Origin: Malurus cyaneus samueli
Taxonomy: Eukaryota; Chordata; Aves; Passeriformes; Maluridae
Direction: 5' to 3'
DNA length: 64,000 nucleotides
Assembly: GCA_009741485.1 (NCBI GenBank)
Contig: CM019228.1
Span: forward strand, 11,160,191 to 11,224,190
Part shown: one piece after another, positions 34,801 through 46,128 of the stretch
How positions within the stretch are numbered: the stretch's first letter is position 1
How the letters are laid out: every line of letters begins with the position of its first letter
Translations under genes and position numbers: made by a program
The notes under the pieces: model-generated
What the model saw: the letters and a program-made list of their open reading frames with translations, nothing else
Told to the model about the DNA's origin: nothing
Databases searched by the model: none

Positions 34801-37800
34801 AGGGGAAGAGCTTCCAGCAGCAGCCCGGACAAAGCACGAGTGGCTGGGACACACCGTGCCGAGCAGAGTCTCGACTGCAGCCTGCGGCTGCTCGGTGGCT
34901 GATAAGGAGGCTGCTAGTGCCGTCTTGCAGCGCTCCCAGCCTGCCAGCTCTTCGTAAATGAAACGTCCCGGTGAAACGCCCCCCACCCTTGGCTCCCTCT
35001 GATCCCCTCCGAAGCCGATCTGAGACTGGAATGTCTCCTGGGATGTGATTCCCTCTAGCCTGAGGGGAACTGCGTTAATAAAACCCAGTGTGAGCAGTGG
35101 AGGCGATGGGGGAGGAGGCAGGCAGGGCTGGTGAGATGAGGCTTTCATGAACAAGTCGCAGGTCTGCTGGAAATGTCCCGTCCTGTCCTCTCTCCCTCCC
35201 CCTGTCCCTGGAGTCGAGCAGTGGAATTCAGGGTGTGGGTCGAGGCTTTTCTTCACGCACGTTTCTGCTCAGAGCAGCCAAGCTCCTCACCTCCCTCTCT
35301 CCCCCCTCCTCAGCAAACGCTGCTGAACTCAGCTCTCTGAACAGGTACCACTCCCCCAGCTCCTCTCGGCACACCCTCGCTGCTGCGGGACCCTCCTGCC
35401 CCTCCACTTTGCTCAGGATGTGTTTGCCTGTGACAAGTGAGAGGTGTCTGTCCCCAGGATGTGCAGGCCAGCTTGGCAAACCAGGGCCAGCAGCAGGAAG
35501 GAGAGAGTGCTCCCCACGTCTCAGTAGGATGGGATGGCTGCACTCATGGGCTGGTTGGTGCTGGATTAGCAGAACCAGTCAGACATGGGGCTCTGACTGA
35601 ATAAAGCCATGTGAAGGCAGTAAGGATGTGAGCCGGGAGAAAAAAAGACTGGAGAGCAAGCAAATTCAGTTCAGAGGGTCTATCTAGGAAGAGAGGTGAC
35701 AGAAATGTGGGGTTTATTGGTGTGAGTGCACTCCTGGGATGCACAGCAGTTGCTCTGTGCAGCACTGATGCCATGTCCTGCCACTCAGAACTCATGCTAC
35801 TCTGGATTCTCTGTGTGACACATACTGCACTGCCACCAGCAAATGTCACTGGAATAAATTGATTGGACAGTGACAGAAATCAGTTTCCAAAGTTTTTCCC
35901 CCTCTTTTTCTTGTGCTGTAATCACTGAACTCTGAGACCACATTATCACAAGCTCACTGTGGAGCCTCAGATCCAGGGAGGCACTCAGAGACCACACTGA
36001 ACACTCTGAAGAGCCATCTCAAAGGAGCATCACGAGAGCTTGCATGAGGCTGGGAATGAATCCAGCATGGCACACAGAGTCCAGCCCTTCTAGAGAGCTG
36101 AGGGGTTTGCTCAGACCACCGATTTTTCAAAGGGTCAGGCTGTTCCTACAGAGAACGATGTTTGCAGTCTTCCTATGGAGGAGCCCATGCATGGATTCAG
36201 CATTGAGCTCTGTGGTGGAGATGCCAACTAAAAGAAAAGCATTTTCAGCAGAAATCATGACAAAACAATGCACAACCAGGCTGCCCTGTGCATTTGCAAG
36301 GGTTATTGACTTACCATGTGAAAAGGAGATGCCACTGGCTTCTTTTACAGCAAGGAAAAGATGTGATCCAATACTCAGTTTCTCTCTGAGAAATTTCTGT
36401 TGGAAGCCGGTGCTTGGACAGCCTCTGTAAGACAGGGAGAGCAATGTGCTGATGAAAACTCATGAAACATTTTGGAGAGCTGAGACAAAAGGCCCCAAAT
36501 GACAGATGTATGTGAACTGTTTGTGTAGAGGCTGCAACACCTCACAAGATCTCCCTGGCTGCCACACCAGCTGTGTCTTTGCTCGGGAAGGGGGAGATGT
36601 GGAGAGGCAGTTACTGTCACATTCTAGTCCAAAGCAGTAGCTGTTCAAGGGTTGGTGCTAAGAGCCCCCCAAGGTCATGGGCAGGTCCCATCCTCCCTTC
36701 CCTTGCTGGTCTCAGGCTGTTTCACTGCAGACGCCTGGAGCTGTCAGTGCCCCCGGGGCTGTTGTGGGGAAGCACCGAGGCAGCCCTGCGGAGATGTTTG
36801 CTGTCTGTCTGCACCGAGGGGGCGACCAGAGCAGCCAGGGAGCAGCTGTGCAGGGGTGGAAAGGAATGGCCTCTGGGCACACATTTGGGTGCGGAGGAAA
36901 TGCTGAAATGTCAGCCTGGACACTGAAGGTAAAGCATCAACAGGTGAAGCAGGGAGCCTGTAAAGGTGTGAGATCCCTCCAGGGCCCGCTCAGCACTGTT
37001 ACCTCCTGCAAGGGGTCTGAGCTCGCTGCTTCAGACTCCCTGAGACTGTTTGACAGATTCCAGCCACACGAGAGGCAGCAAAGGTCATGGTCTCATTGCT
37101 GAGATCCCCCTGATATACACCAATAAAACCTGTGCTAACATTTTAGCTGGCTTTGTGTCTCTGGGAGCTCTCTATATGCTGTCTTGTCCTGTGTACAGCA
37201 GGTGAATCCACAGTAACCATCCTCATCATCCGGGGATAGCTCAGACATATTCTGGAAGAGGTAATTTCTTGACTAGGTCTGACTGAGGAATTTGGGAACA
37301 CAGAAGCCCTTCTTTCAGTTACATTTAATAGCACCAGACTTCAGCTGGGATGAGAACATGAGTCTAAGCCCACAAGCCCCACTACTGGATAACTGAATGC
37401 AAAGGAAATGGAACTTCCAAGATGCAATTGCCACAGGAAGATTTGGAAAAGCTGTCTTTCTACTGCCTCTCCTTTCCCCACGAGGAGCTGAAGGCATGTC
37501 CATTTGATACCTGCCTCCACCAGAGTGGTTCAAGTGGCACAGGTAAATGCAGGGATGTACCCACACCTCCCAGGACCAACTGGCATGGCTCAGAGGAGCC
37601 TCTTCTGATGGGAAAAAGCTCTCTGGAAACCCAGAGCAGAGCAGCGTAGCTCAGGTGTGCCTGGGGTTCAAATAGGAAACATTCCTGAATGGATATGGGT
37701 CCGGAAGAGCCTTCAGACCAAAAGTGGGCTAACATGAATGAGTTAAAATCCTTTCCTTTGCTTGATGAAATTTATTGAAAACTACATTGTTCATCTGTTG

Positions 37801-40076
37801 AAACTTCACAGCTGTTGAGATTGCCCTCGGGGCAAACCACATCCAAGAAATGGCATGTAGATCCAGGGAGCACGAGACTTGAAAGCTGAAACGGCACTCT
37901 GAGCGCTGCCTCCCCTTCCCTTGCAGTCACGTCTGGCCATCTGCAGCTCCTCCAGTGAGGCACTGTGGTTTTTTCTTCCTCTCATTTCTCATGTCCGACT
38001 CCTGCAGTACAGTCACTGTTTCAGGCATTGTATTTTGGCTAAAACTAACTGAGGAGGGATGCAGACAGGAAGACGTCTGTGTGGGGAGAGTGCTCAAAGC
38101 CTGTGGTGGCGTCCAGAGTGAGACAGGGCTGTGTGCCACACTGCTGTGGTGCTGCCATCGAATATCACCTGCCTGTGACAAAACTGCTGTTTTGTTATCT
38201 CTTGGGGAAAAAATCTGTGAATTCTGTTTAGTGGCAGCAACTTGCCTTTTTTTTTTTTTATTATTATTATTTGTTGGTTGCAACTCTGCTTGCAAAAAAC
38301 TGTCCAGGATAAAAAGGTAGAGCTTGCATACTCCCTTCTGACCTGAGCGCTCTGTGTGAGCTTGGGGACTAAATCAGCCACTTGGCACAAGCAAAACTAG
38401 GACCAGCTTTTCCTAGAACTCAAAGATGAAAACAAAAGGAGGACATGAGAAACCCACCAACTGCATACACTCAGTCACAAATGATTCATGGAGTAATTTT
38501 GAGCAGCAAACACATTGGTAAGAACTGGAGGTTTTGTTTCTGTCTTTTTGGGGGATTGTCCACAAACATAAATATTGGCTAATTCATCAGACGCTTTCTT
38601 CTGCTTTGAATAGTTTGCCCAGATCCCCGAGCAATCATCCCGTGCAATTTGCTGTTAACCTAAATAACTTAAATTCAGGTACACCCAGCGCACGGCCCAG
38701 ATCTGCCCCTGCATGCACTAATTAGGGTTCTCCAAGCGCAAACCTGCAGCTCGGGATGCAGGAGGCTCCGGCAGCACCCCCAGATGCTCCCGCTGGTGGC
38801 GGGGACCGCGCAGGATGTGCCGAGCGAGGCGTGGCTGCACCGAGACGGCTTCTGCAGGAACGGGGACACTTGTGGGCGTCACTGTCCCCTATGCAAACAG
38901 CCTGTGAAACTGCAACCTTGTAAAGCCAGCCCCGCGCTGTGCCCGCTGGAAGGGCAGACAGGTAGGAGACGCAGGGAGGCCGGCACCGCATTCCTTACCT
39001 GTGAAACAACCCCTTGAGAGCCACACGCTTGGGGAATTCCTAGATCCCTTTGTAGCCACATTTCGGCCGTGACAGCGTGAGGATTTAAGCGAGGCAAACT
39101 CTGGAGGGGGAGGTTATGAGCTCGTTTTAGAGCAACGGGGAGAAAGCTGATGAAAAACACAGATCTGCCTTTTACAAACCTGGTCTTACCTGATCCTGCT
39201 GCTAACAGGAGGATGAACTGGCCAGCCAGGACACCAAATTATTCAGAAATTACTGGTTTTGAGTAAATCCTTCCAGAAGTATTCAAGAATTAGTTATTGC
39301 CTTCAGATTTATATGTCCCTAAATCCAGAGTCAACCTTCAAGTGCAGGCAAGCCCTAACACTTGAACTATGTAAGGAGGGATCTTCTGGAGCAGAAGAAA
39401 AGAGAGGCAAAATGAAGCTACTTGATTGAATCAAAGGTCAAATTTAGACTGAAAAATAACGGAATTAGGAAGTTTGGCCGGGCAAACAGTGAAAATTCTT
39501 GCGAGGATATTTATATGTAAATAAGGCCGTCCTGCACAAGCCCCCAGTGGGAGGATGGCTCCTCGGCAGGGCTCTCACAGGGAGACCTGACACCGTACTT
39601 CCACCTCCGGTGCTGCGGACTCTCCAGCTGGGAGCAGAGGGCTTGCGGTGGGCGGTGTGTGCGCGGGTGGAGTTGTGTACACTCAGCCTCCCAGACAGCC
39701 ACAATAAATTATCTCATTAGTAAACCCAGGGTAGCTGCGCTTCTCAGCACATACCCGGCCTCCCACTGCACAGAAAAACTTGGCGTCTAATTAACCAAAT
39801 CAAAGGGTCCCCCAGACGCAGCTTAGAGGGACGCGCTCAGCTTGAAACCCAGGCTCCTTCAGCAAGTTGTTCTGTGCGTAGTGGAACTAATGAATCTTGA
39901 TTTCTTATGGCTGGAGCTCTGGCATTCCCTGTGCCCCCTGCAAGTCCGTCCTCTCCTCCTGCCAGCACATGCCGAGCTTCTTCCTATGGCCAGGAACAAC
40001 CGAGAAGGGAAAGGAGCCTGCGGTGTGGCAGCCCCGGCCCTACATCGTGATGGCTCGACCGTGCTCCCGTGCTAAC
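31900..40076. other. Intergenic, MMP11 to CHCHD10, no gene recognised
   Basis: I scanned both strands and found only short open frames with no family resemblance and no consistent splice pairing. Regulatory elements or a noncoding RNA may be present but I cannot show either. Confidence 0.5.
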
Positions 40077-40080
40077 AGCT

Positions 40081-40120
40081 GAGCTGAGCTGAGCTGAGCT
40101 GAGCTGAGCTGAGCTGAGCT
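40081..40120. repeat. (GAGCT)8 pentanucleotide array
   Basis: Eight perfect GAGCT units, preceded by a partial one. GAGCT is the core unit of mammalian immunoglobulin switch regions and each junction contains the AID hotspot AGCT, but the array is only 40 bases long. Confidence 0.97.
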
Positions 40121-41494
40121 GGCAGAAGGCTGAGTTTCCTCGCAGTGAGGGGCTCCCTGAGGTCACCTTGGTCTCCCCTCCTGCCCTTTTCCTCTCCTGG
40201 CTGTAAGACCTCTGCTTCCCCTCAGGCACTCGTGGTTCATCTGGACAGGGCTGCACAAGGAAGGGAACCCCACTTCTCCAAGAGGCACAGCTGGGAAAAG
40301 GAAAAGTGCAGGGCTGCTGGGGCAGGGGCTTTCCAGTCACATTCCTCCCTTCCTCTGCTTTTACAGTTGCTTGGCCCCCTCTCTCTCAGTGGGAAAGGAC
40401 AGGTAAACACTGGATGTAAAATGCTGCTGTTCCACCTAAGGGAACACGGCACAGCTCCTGGGGCAGGTGAGCTCCGTGGTGCTGCGGGAGGAGGGATTTT
40501 GGGGTGTTACCCCTCAGAACAGGAGACCAAAGTGGTGTTTGTGTGAGGAACAATCCCTTTCTTTCCTCGGGAGTGTAGGAGCTGCAGCTCCCCCCTGCCT
40601 GCCCAGCTCCTGCACCGAGAGGGCGGCTTGCTTTACAAACGCTTCTCTCTTCCCCTCGTGCTGGAAATTTGACTCTACAAAAACACTTACACAGCAGCTA
40701 ATTGCCAGCCCTGCAGTGACTTAGCTCTCTAATTCCTGCCAGTCAATGAACCAGCCCAAAGAGCTGGTTTTCATAGCTTGCTGAATGTACGAACACAGCC
40801 CTGGAGACATAACATAGTTAGGATATAGTTAGGACAACTTCTGGATCCTTCTCAATTTTGGGAATTTCTTTCTCTCCGCTGGGCATAAGGAGCATCCAAA
40901 GATGGAGCTGGCAACAAGGCCAATCCCAGGGAGACATTGAGGAGACATGGACACACAGAGGCCCTGGAGACCGGCAGGGGTGCCAGGGAAGAGATGATTG
41001 TCAGGAAATTGGTTTGAAGGTAAAACTGGCGTCGTCCAGCCTGTCTCTTAATGATTTGAGGGCTCATCATCTTCTTTTCATGGATTCCTACAATGTCCAC
41101 GCCTTGCAAAGTGTTCCTTGATCTTGGGGTTTGTATCCAGAGGGCTGCTGCAAAAATTGTTGTGCTGGCCAGTGGCTCAGACCACATCATTCCTCCCTTG
41201 GCTCCTCCCTGGCTTCTTTCTCTGCCCCAGTCGTGGAGTGCTCATCCCCCTCTCCCAGCCACTCATTACCCACCTCTCCACCCGGTCTCTCGCCATGCAA
41301 CAGAGGCTATCTTCATTGCCCATTCCCAACAAGCCTCTTCATGCTCTCCTGCTGTGCTCCACACCCGGGAGAAGAACCCTCTGAGCATTTGCAAAGCCAC
41401 AGCATCACCCTCCCTGGAGCTCTCTGTAGCGACCACACCTGCAGCACCCGTCCTGAAGGGAGCATGAAGCCAGGTGGGATCGTTCTGTGTTCCT

Positions 41495-41640
41495 AGGCAG
41501 CAAGGAACAGGACAAGGGGAAATGGCCTCAAGTTGTGCCAGGGAATGTTCAGATTGGATATTAGGGAAGATTTCTTCACTGGCAGGGTCATCCAGCCGTG
41601 GCACAGGCTGCTCAGGGCAGTGCTGGAGTCACCACAGGAG
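41495..41640 (+). mobile_element. CR1 LINE 3' fragment
   Basis: Contains the avian CR1 tail signature in order: GACAAGGGGAAATGGCCTCA, then a gap and GGTTCAG/GATTGGATATTAGG-like text, ATTTCTTCAC, CACAGGCTGCTCAGGG and GGAGTCACCA. It is a 5'-truncated copy, as most CR1 copies are. The CR1 3' tail is not clear beyond about 41640. Confidence 0.8.
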
Positions 41641-41828
41641 GGTGTTCTGAAATGGTGTGGGTATGGCAGTCTGGGACACGCTTCACGGGTGTCTTTGGCA
41701 GCGCTGGGTTAACACCCGGCCTCGGTGGCTTGGTGCCGAAGGCTCGGTGGCTTGTGCTGCCCATCATATCGGATGGACCATGGGCCACTGAATTAGAGTG
41801 CGAGTGGACGCACCTAACGCATGGGTGT

Positions 41829-43076
41829 GGCCGTCCCTCGGTGGCTGTGTGCCCGTCCCTCGGTGGCTGTGTGGCTGTGTGGCCATCACTCGGTTGGTGT
41901 GTGGCTGTGTGGCCGTCACTCGGTGTCTGTGTGTCCGTCACTCGGTTGGTGTGTGGCTGTGTGGCCGTCACTCGGTGTCTGTGTGTCCGTCACTCGGTTG
42001 GTGTGTGGCTGTGTGGCCGTCACTCGGTGTCTGTGTGTCCGTCACTCGGTGGTGTGTGGCTGTGTGGCCGTCACTCGGTGTCTGTGTGTCCGTCACTCGG
42101 TTGGTGTGTGGCTGTGTGGCCGTCACTCGGTGTCTGTGTGTCCGTCACTCGGTTGGTGTGTGGCTGTGTGGCTCGTCACTCGGTGTCTGTGTGGCCTCAC
42201 TCGGTGGTGTGTGGCTGTGTGGCCATCACTCGGTTGGTGTGTGGCTGTGTGGCCGTCACTCGGTTGGTGTGTGGCTGTGTGCGTCCTCGGTGTTGTGTGC
42301 CATCACTCGGTTGGTGTGTGGCTGTGGGGCCGTCACTCGGTGGCTGTGGGGCCATCACTCGGTGGCTGTGTGGCTGTGTGGCCATCACTCGGTTGGTGTG
42401 TGGCTGTGTGGCCGTCACTCGGTGTCTGTGTGTCCGTCACTCGGTTGGTGTGTGCTGTGGGGCCGTCCCTCGGTGGCTGTGTGGCTGTGTGGCCATCACT
42501 CGGTGGCTGTGGGGCCGTCACTCGGTTGGTGTGTGGCTGTGGGGCCGTCACTCGGTGGCTGTGGGGCCGTCACTCGGTTGGTGTGTGGCTGTGTGGCCAT
42601 CACTCGGTTGGTGTGTGGCTGTGGGGCCGTCACTCGGTTGGTGTGTGGCTGTGTGGCCGTCACTCGGTTGGTGTGTGGCTGTGGGGCCATCACTCGGTGG
42701 TGTGTGGCTGTGGCCCGTCACTCGGTGTCTGTGTGTCCTCACTCGGTTGGTGTGTGGCTGTGTGGCCGTCACTCGGTGTCTGTGTGTCCGTCACCGGTTG
42801 GTGTGTGGCTGTGGGGCCGTCACTCGGTTGGTGTGTGGCTGTGGGCCGTCACTCGGTTGGTGTGTGGCTGTGTGGCCATCACTCGGTTGGTGTGTGGCTG
42901 TGTGCCCGTCACTCGGTGTCTGTGTGGCTGTGGGGCCGTCACTCGGTTGGTGTGTGGCTGTGTGGCCGTCACTCGGTTGGTGTGTGGCTGTGTGGCCGTC
43001 ACTCGGTTTGGTGTGTACTCGGTGGTTGTGGCTGTGTGGCCGTCACTCGGTGTCTGTGTGGCTGTGGGGCCGTCCG
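41829..43076. repeat. 1.25 kb composite minisatellite upstream of CHCHD10
   Basis: Tandem array built on the core GTCACTCGG followed by either TTGGTGTGTGGCTGTGTGGCC (30-bp unit) or shorter GTCTGTGTGTCC and TGGCTGTGGGGCC tails (22-bp units), interspersed. The lack of stops in a 30-bp unit keeps three overlapping plus-strand frames open, which I do not regard as genes. It ends about 245 bases before the CHCHD10 ATG. Confidence 0.97.
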
Positions 43077-43180
43077 TCGATGCTCCCGTGGGTGATTCCC
43101 GCTCCCGTCCCCGGTTCCGGACGGGCCTCGCGCGCCCTCTGCCGGGGGCGGCCGGGCAGTGCGCGGCCCCGCGCGCTTTC

Positions 43181-43192
43181 TGCGCATGCGCC
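43181..43192. promoter_or_regulatory. CHCHD10: NRF1 site 1 of CHCHD10 promoter
   Basis: TGCGCATGCGCC matches the palindromic NRF1 consensus and overlaps a CCAAT box (CCAAT at 43191-43195). It lies about 130 bases upstream of the CHCHD10 ATG. Confidence 0.75.
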
Positions 43193-43247
43193 AATGGGCA
43201 CACTGCCATCCCTCAGTGAGGTGGAGCTGCGGCTTCGCTTGGCAGAC

Positions 43248-43271
43248 TGCGCATGCGCACTGTGTCACGTG
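43248..43271. promoter_or_regulatory. CHCHD10: NRF1 site 2 and E-box of CHCHD10 promoter
   Basis: TGCGCATGCGCA at 43248-43259 is a second perfect NRF1-type site, followed by a CACGTG E-box at 43266-43271. NRF1 drives nuclear genes for mitochondrial proteins, matching the gene downstream. Confidence 0.75.
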
Positions 43272-43320
43272 CTCTCCGCCCTCTTAGCGAGGGGGCCGGG
43301 GCGGGGCGCGCAGAGCAGCG

Positions 43321-43376
43321 ATGGCGCGGGGTGGCAGGAGCGTGTCCCGGCCCGCGGCGGCACCAGCGCCCGCCAG
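43321..43376 (+). CDS. CHCHD10: CHCHD10 exon 1
   Basis: Codes [18 protein letters not shown], an Arg-rich mitochondrial targeting start, ending GCCAG|GTACCG. Confidence 0.9.
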
Positions 43377-44402
43377 GTACCGGGGAGCTCGGCACGGCGG
43401 GGCACGCCGGAACACACTGCCCTGCGCCGCCTCACCGTGACTCCCTTCTCTTCACAGCCCGGCCCCAGCGGCCCCGATGCCCGCGGCGCAGCCGGCGCAG
43501 CCCGGCTGATGGCGCAGATGGCGAGCACGGCGGCCGGCGTGGCTGTGGGTTCCGCCGTGGGACATGTCGTGGGCAGCGCCATCACCGGCGTCTTCAGCGG
43601 CGGCTCCTCCGAGCCGGCCAAGGCGGCGGCGCCCGCCAGGTGCGAGGGGAGCCGGGCTGTGCCCTTGGGCCGCCCTTGGGCGACGGGCCCGGGCGGGGGT
43701 GCGGCATGGGGCGGCGGGACTGGAAGAGCGGGGAGGGAAGGGAGGGAAGGAAGGACAGCTGCCCCTCGCCCAAGGTGACAGAGGTGCCGCCGCCCCTGAC
43801 CGGGCCCGTGCCCGCAGGAGCCCCGGCCCGTGATGCAGCAGTCACCCTACGGACCCTGCCACTATGAGATGAAGCAGTTCCTGGAATGTGCTACCAACCA
43901 GAGAGACCTGACCTTGTGCGAGGGCTTCAACGAAGCTCTGAAGCAGTGCAAGTACAGCAATGGTGAGTGTGCCCTGTCCCTGCAGGAGGGAATTGCTGCC
44001 AGTAGAGCACCTCAGAGGGTTTGAAGGTTGCAGAAGCAATCTTTTGAGGTTATAGTGCCCTTCAGGGCTTTAAGTGGAAAGCAGTTCTGCCTTTTGTGTC
44101 CTGGAGACCAGAAGGGAACTGGAAAGTGAAGGAGAAATTATCTTGACTGTGTCTCTGTGAAGGTGGGGAGGCTGTAGGTACCTTCTTAGGGAGTCCACTC
44201 TTGCTGCCATGAGAAGCTCTTGCTGCCATGAGAAGCCTGTTGCTCTCCCTGGCTGATTCTGTAATTCCTGCTGCATTTGTTACAAGCTGTTGTCAGTAGT
44301 TAGTAGTTGAGCTGGTCACCTTGGGTCAGAGAGCTTTGCTGGAGCATGAACCTAATGCTGAACTTGTGCTTCTTCCCTGTAGGTGTTTCTTCTCTCCTGT
44401 GA
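43321..44402 (+). CDS. CHCHD10: CHCHD10, mitochondrial twin CX9C protein
   Basis: A small mitochondrial intermembrane-space protein linked to cristae organisation. Four coding exons: 43321-43376, 43458-43639, 43818-43962 and 44383-44402. In order: an Ala/Pro/Arg-rich N-terminal targeting region, the hydrophobic glycine-rich segment [20 protein letters not shown], and the CHCH domain with two CX9C pairs ([11 protein letters not shown] and [11 protein letters not shown]), ending SNGVSSLL. About 134 residues after restoring two missing bases (human 142). The residues favour CHCHD10 over its paralogue CHCHD2, and synteny with C22orf15 and MMP11 supports that. As written, exon 2 has a stop at 43507-43509 and the exon 2-3 junction is out of phase by one; both lie in GC-rich strings and look like base-calling losses. 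The promoter has two NRF1 sites. Confidence 0.93.
43458..43639 (+). CDS. CHCHD10: CHCHD10 exon 2, with apparent 1-base deletion
   Basis: After a TTCACAG acceptor it reads [16 protein letters not shown], then meets TGA at 43507. One base added before that point restores [18 protein letters not shown] and the rest of the hydrophobic segment, matching the family without gaps. Confidence 0.88.
43818..43962 (+). CDS. CHCHD10: CHCHD10 exon 3, CHCH domain
   Basis: Codes [20 protein letters not shown] through ALKQCKYSN with all four cysteines of the twin CX9C fold. The 15 bases before MQQ leave the frame one base short of the exon 2 phase; the string CCCCGGCCCG near 43822 is the likely site of loss. 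Confidence 0.9.
44383..44402 (+). CDS. CHCHD10: CHCHD10 exon 4 (last coding)
   Basis: Twenty bases after a CCCTGTAG acceptor, coding GVSSLL and TGA, aligning with the human ending GLSSLP. Confidence 0.85.
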
Positions 44403-44614
44403 AGAATTTGCCCCCTCGTAGGGAAGAGGATCATGGTGTAGAGCCCCGCTATCCCCAGGGAGTGGAAGGATGGACAGGGAATGAGCTGGAGAGAGCAGAC
44501 TGACCAGACAGGAGTATTCTAGTGGTAATTCACATCTGAACTAGTAGAGAAGGAAGGGAATGATTGGACCTTAGGGTCTTCAGAATTCAGATAGTGCTGT
44601 ATTTATTACAGAGA

Positions 44615-44620
44615 AATAAA
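44615..44620 (+). terminator. CHCHD10: CHCHD10 poly(A) signal
   Basis: AATAAA 213 bases after the stop codon, followed by a T/G-rich stretch (about 44640-44660). Confidence 0.75.
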
Positions 44621-44649
44621 GAATTTATTTGGACCTCTCACTTGTGCAT

Positions 44650-45949
44650 GTTCTTTATTTTAGCTACCAAAATGTTAGAATTGTCAGCCACATAAAGGAC
44701 AAGGCACTGCTGTGTATTTCCTGCAAACAGGAGGTGCAGCCTACCAAGGATTATGCCTGCATGACTTGACAGATCCAGACATTGGCTGCTTTCCAGGAGA
44801 GGAGAGGCTGGAGAGAGCTTAATCCAACATGTGTCCTATGGTATTTTCAGTAATAAATTACTTTCCTGTAGGTATTCTCTTCCTGCATACCTGTCCTGAC
44901 CTCAGAGCTAAGAGAGTATGAACTGTCTGGCTGTGGGACTTGGATATGGTTGGCTGATCTGACTCTACAGCTTTAGCAGGTTATGCAATGTTCTCAAGGT
45001 CACTGGCATCAGGTGAAGTTTGGAGCTGCTTTCCTCTCACAGTCACCTTGGCAGGATGGCCTCGTGAGTGCTGCCTGGCAGCACAGACTGGCCTTCAGCA
45101 GGACACCGTGTTCTTCATGTTGGTGTAAAAGGGAATTTTGAGGCTTCAGCTGGTGTTCTAGTGGTTCAGCAATGAAACCAGGACACTTTGAGATGCTTAA
45201 CTGATGCATTTTCATGGCAGAATAAGTGTTTTAACCTTTTGGTCTCTGACTGTTGAATAAAGGACAAGCTCTCAGCCCCTTGCTGGGATCTGTGAGGAAA
45301 TCCAAGTCTAGACTGTAGATGGTGGCAGCAGATACTGGAGGCTGGTGTTGCAAGTTCTGCCCCGTCTAAATGTCACAGTCTTAAGTTCTTGGGAGATGAT
45401 GTATTGAGCTGTGCCTGGCCTTAGCAGAAGTGTAGTGTGTTCTCCTGACCGACAGCCAAGGGAAAAAGGTGCCAGCAATTCAAAGCCCAAGTGCTCCGTG
45501 TGCTGAGATGTCCTGTGTGAGCAGGGAGGAACCACTCCAAAGTTGTTTTAACTCCCTTTAAGAAATAAGTGTTTAGACTACCACACTTAGACTTGATGCT
45601 CCTGCTGCTCATGGGTTGAAAGGAGGTGAAGGTTCTCGTCACTGGGGAGTGCAAGGCCACGGCATGGGAACGGGAGACCTCTTGAAGCAGGAGGATGTTG
45701 CTTGTGCCTGCCTGTGGTGGTGGCTTTGCCTGGTTTGTCAGAGTGCAGCGTGGGATGTGGTGTGAACCTCTGGGAGGAGCAGGGGATCTCAGGAAGCGAA
45801 GGTCAGTAGCAGGGGATCTCAGGAAGCGAAGGTCAGTAGCAGGGGATCTCAGGAAGCGAGGGTCACTAGCAGGGGACTCTTGCTGTGCTGGGAGTACCAG
45901 GGCAGGTGGTTGGGCCCTGGTGGTGGCAGACCGGTAACGGGCCTGCTCT
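44650..45949. other. Convergent intergenic and C22orf15 3' flank
   Basis: Between the tails of CHCHD10 (plus) and C22orf15 (minus). Some of it should be C22orf15 3' UTR. A 260-codon minus-strand frame runs through 45421-46203 but is in a different frame from the spliced C22orf15 exon and is not a gene. Confidence 0.5.
45781..45870. repeat. 3 x 30-bp tandem repeat
   Basis: Three copies of AGGGGATCTCAGGAAGCGAA plus GGTCAGTAGC; the third has two substitutions. It lies just downstream of the C22orf15 stop codon, probably in its 3' UTR. Confidence 0.95.
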
Positions 45950-46128
45950 TCATTTAGGGGTCTTCTTGAGTTGCAAGCTCCTCTTGCTATTTGAGGTGGT
46001 CCTGTTCCTGGCTTGGGTGCTGGTGTTGGGCTGAGCCCTCCTCTGCATGGAGCCCTCCCTCCTCTGCATGGAGCCCTTCCTCGTCTGGACTTCCCTCTGG
46101 GTCTTTCCCGAGAGCTGCTGCAGCTGAC
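45950..46128 (-). CDS. C22orf15: C22orf15 exon 5 (last), basic tail
   Basis: 179 bases from a CTCCACAG acceptor, coding GQLQQLSGKTQREVQTRKGS and a basic tail ending SLQLKKTPK and TGA. An internal tandem duplication repeats the GSMQRR coding sequence. Less conserved than the other exons, but phase and acceptor fit exactly. Confidence 0.75.

Noticed and set aside
41598..43778. A 726-codon plus-strand open frame, with overlapping 473- and 424-codon frames
   Set aside because: All are products of the stop-free minisatellite read in three frames, with CHCHD10 fragments at one end. No family resemblance.
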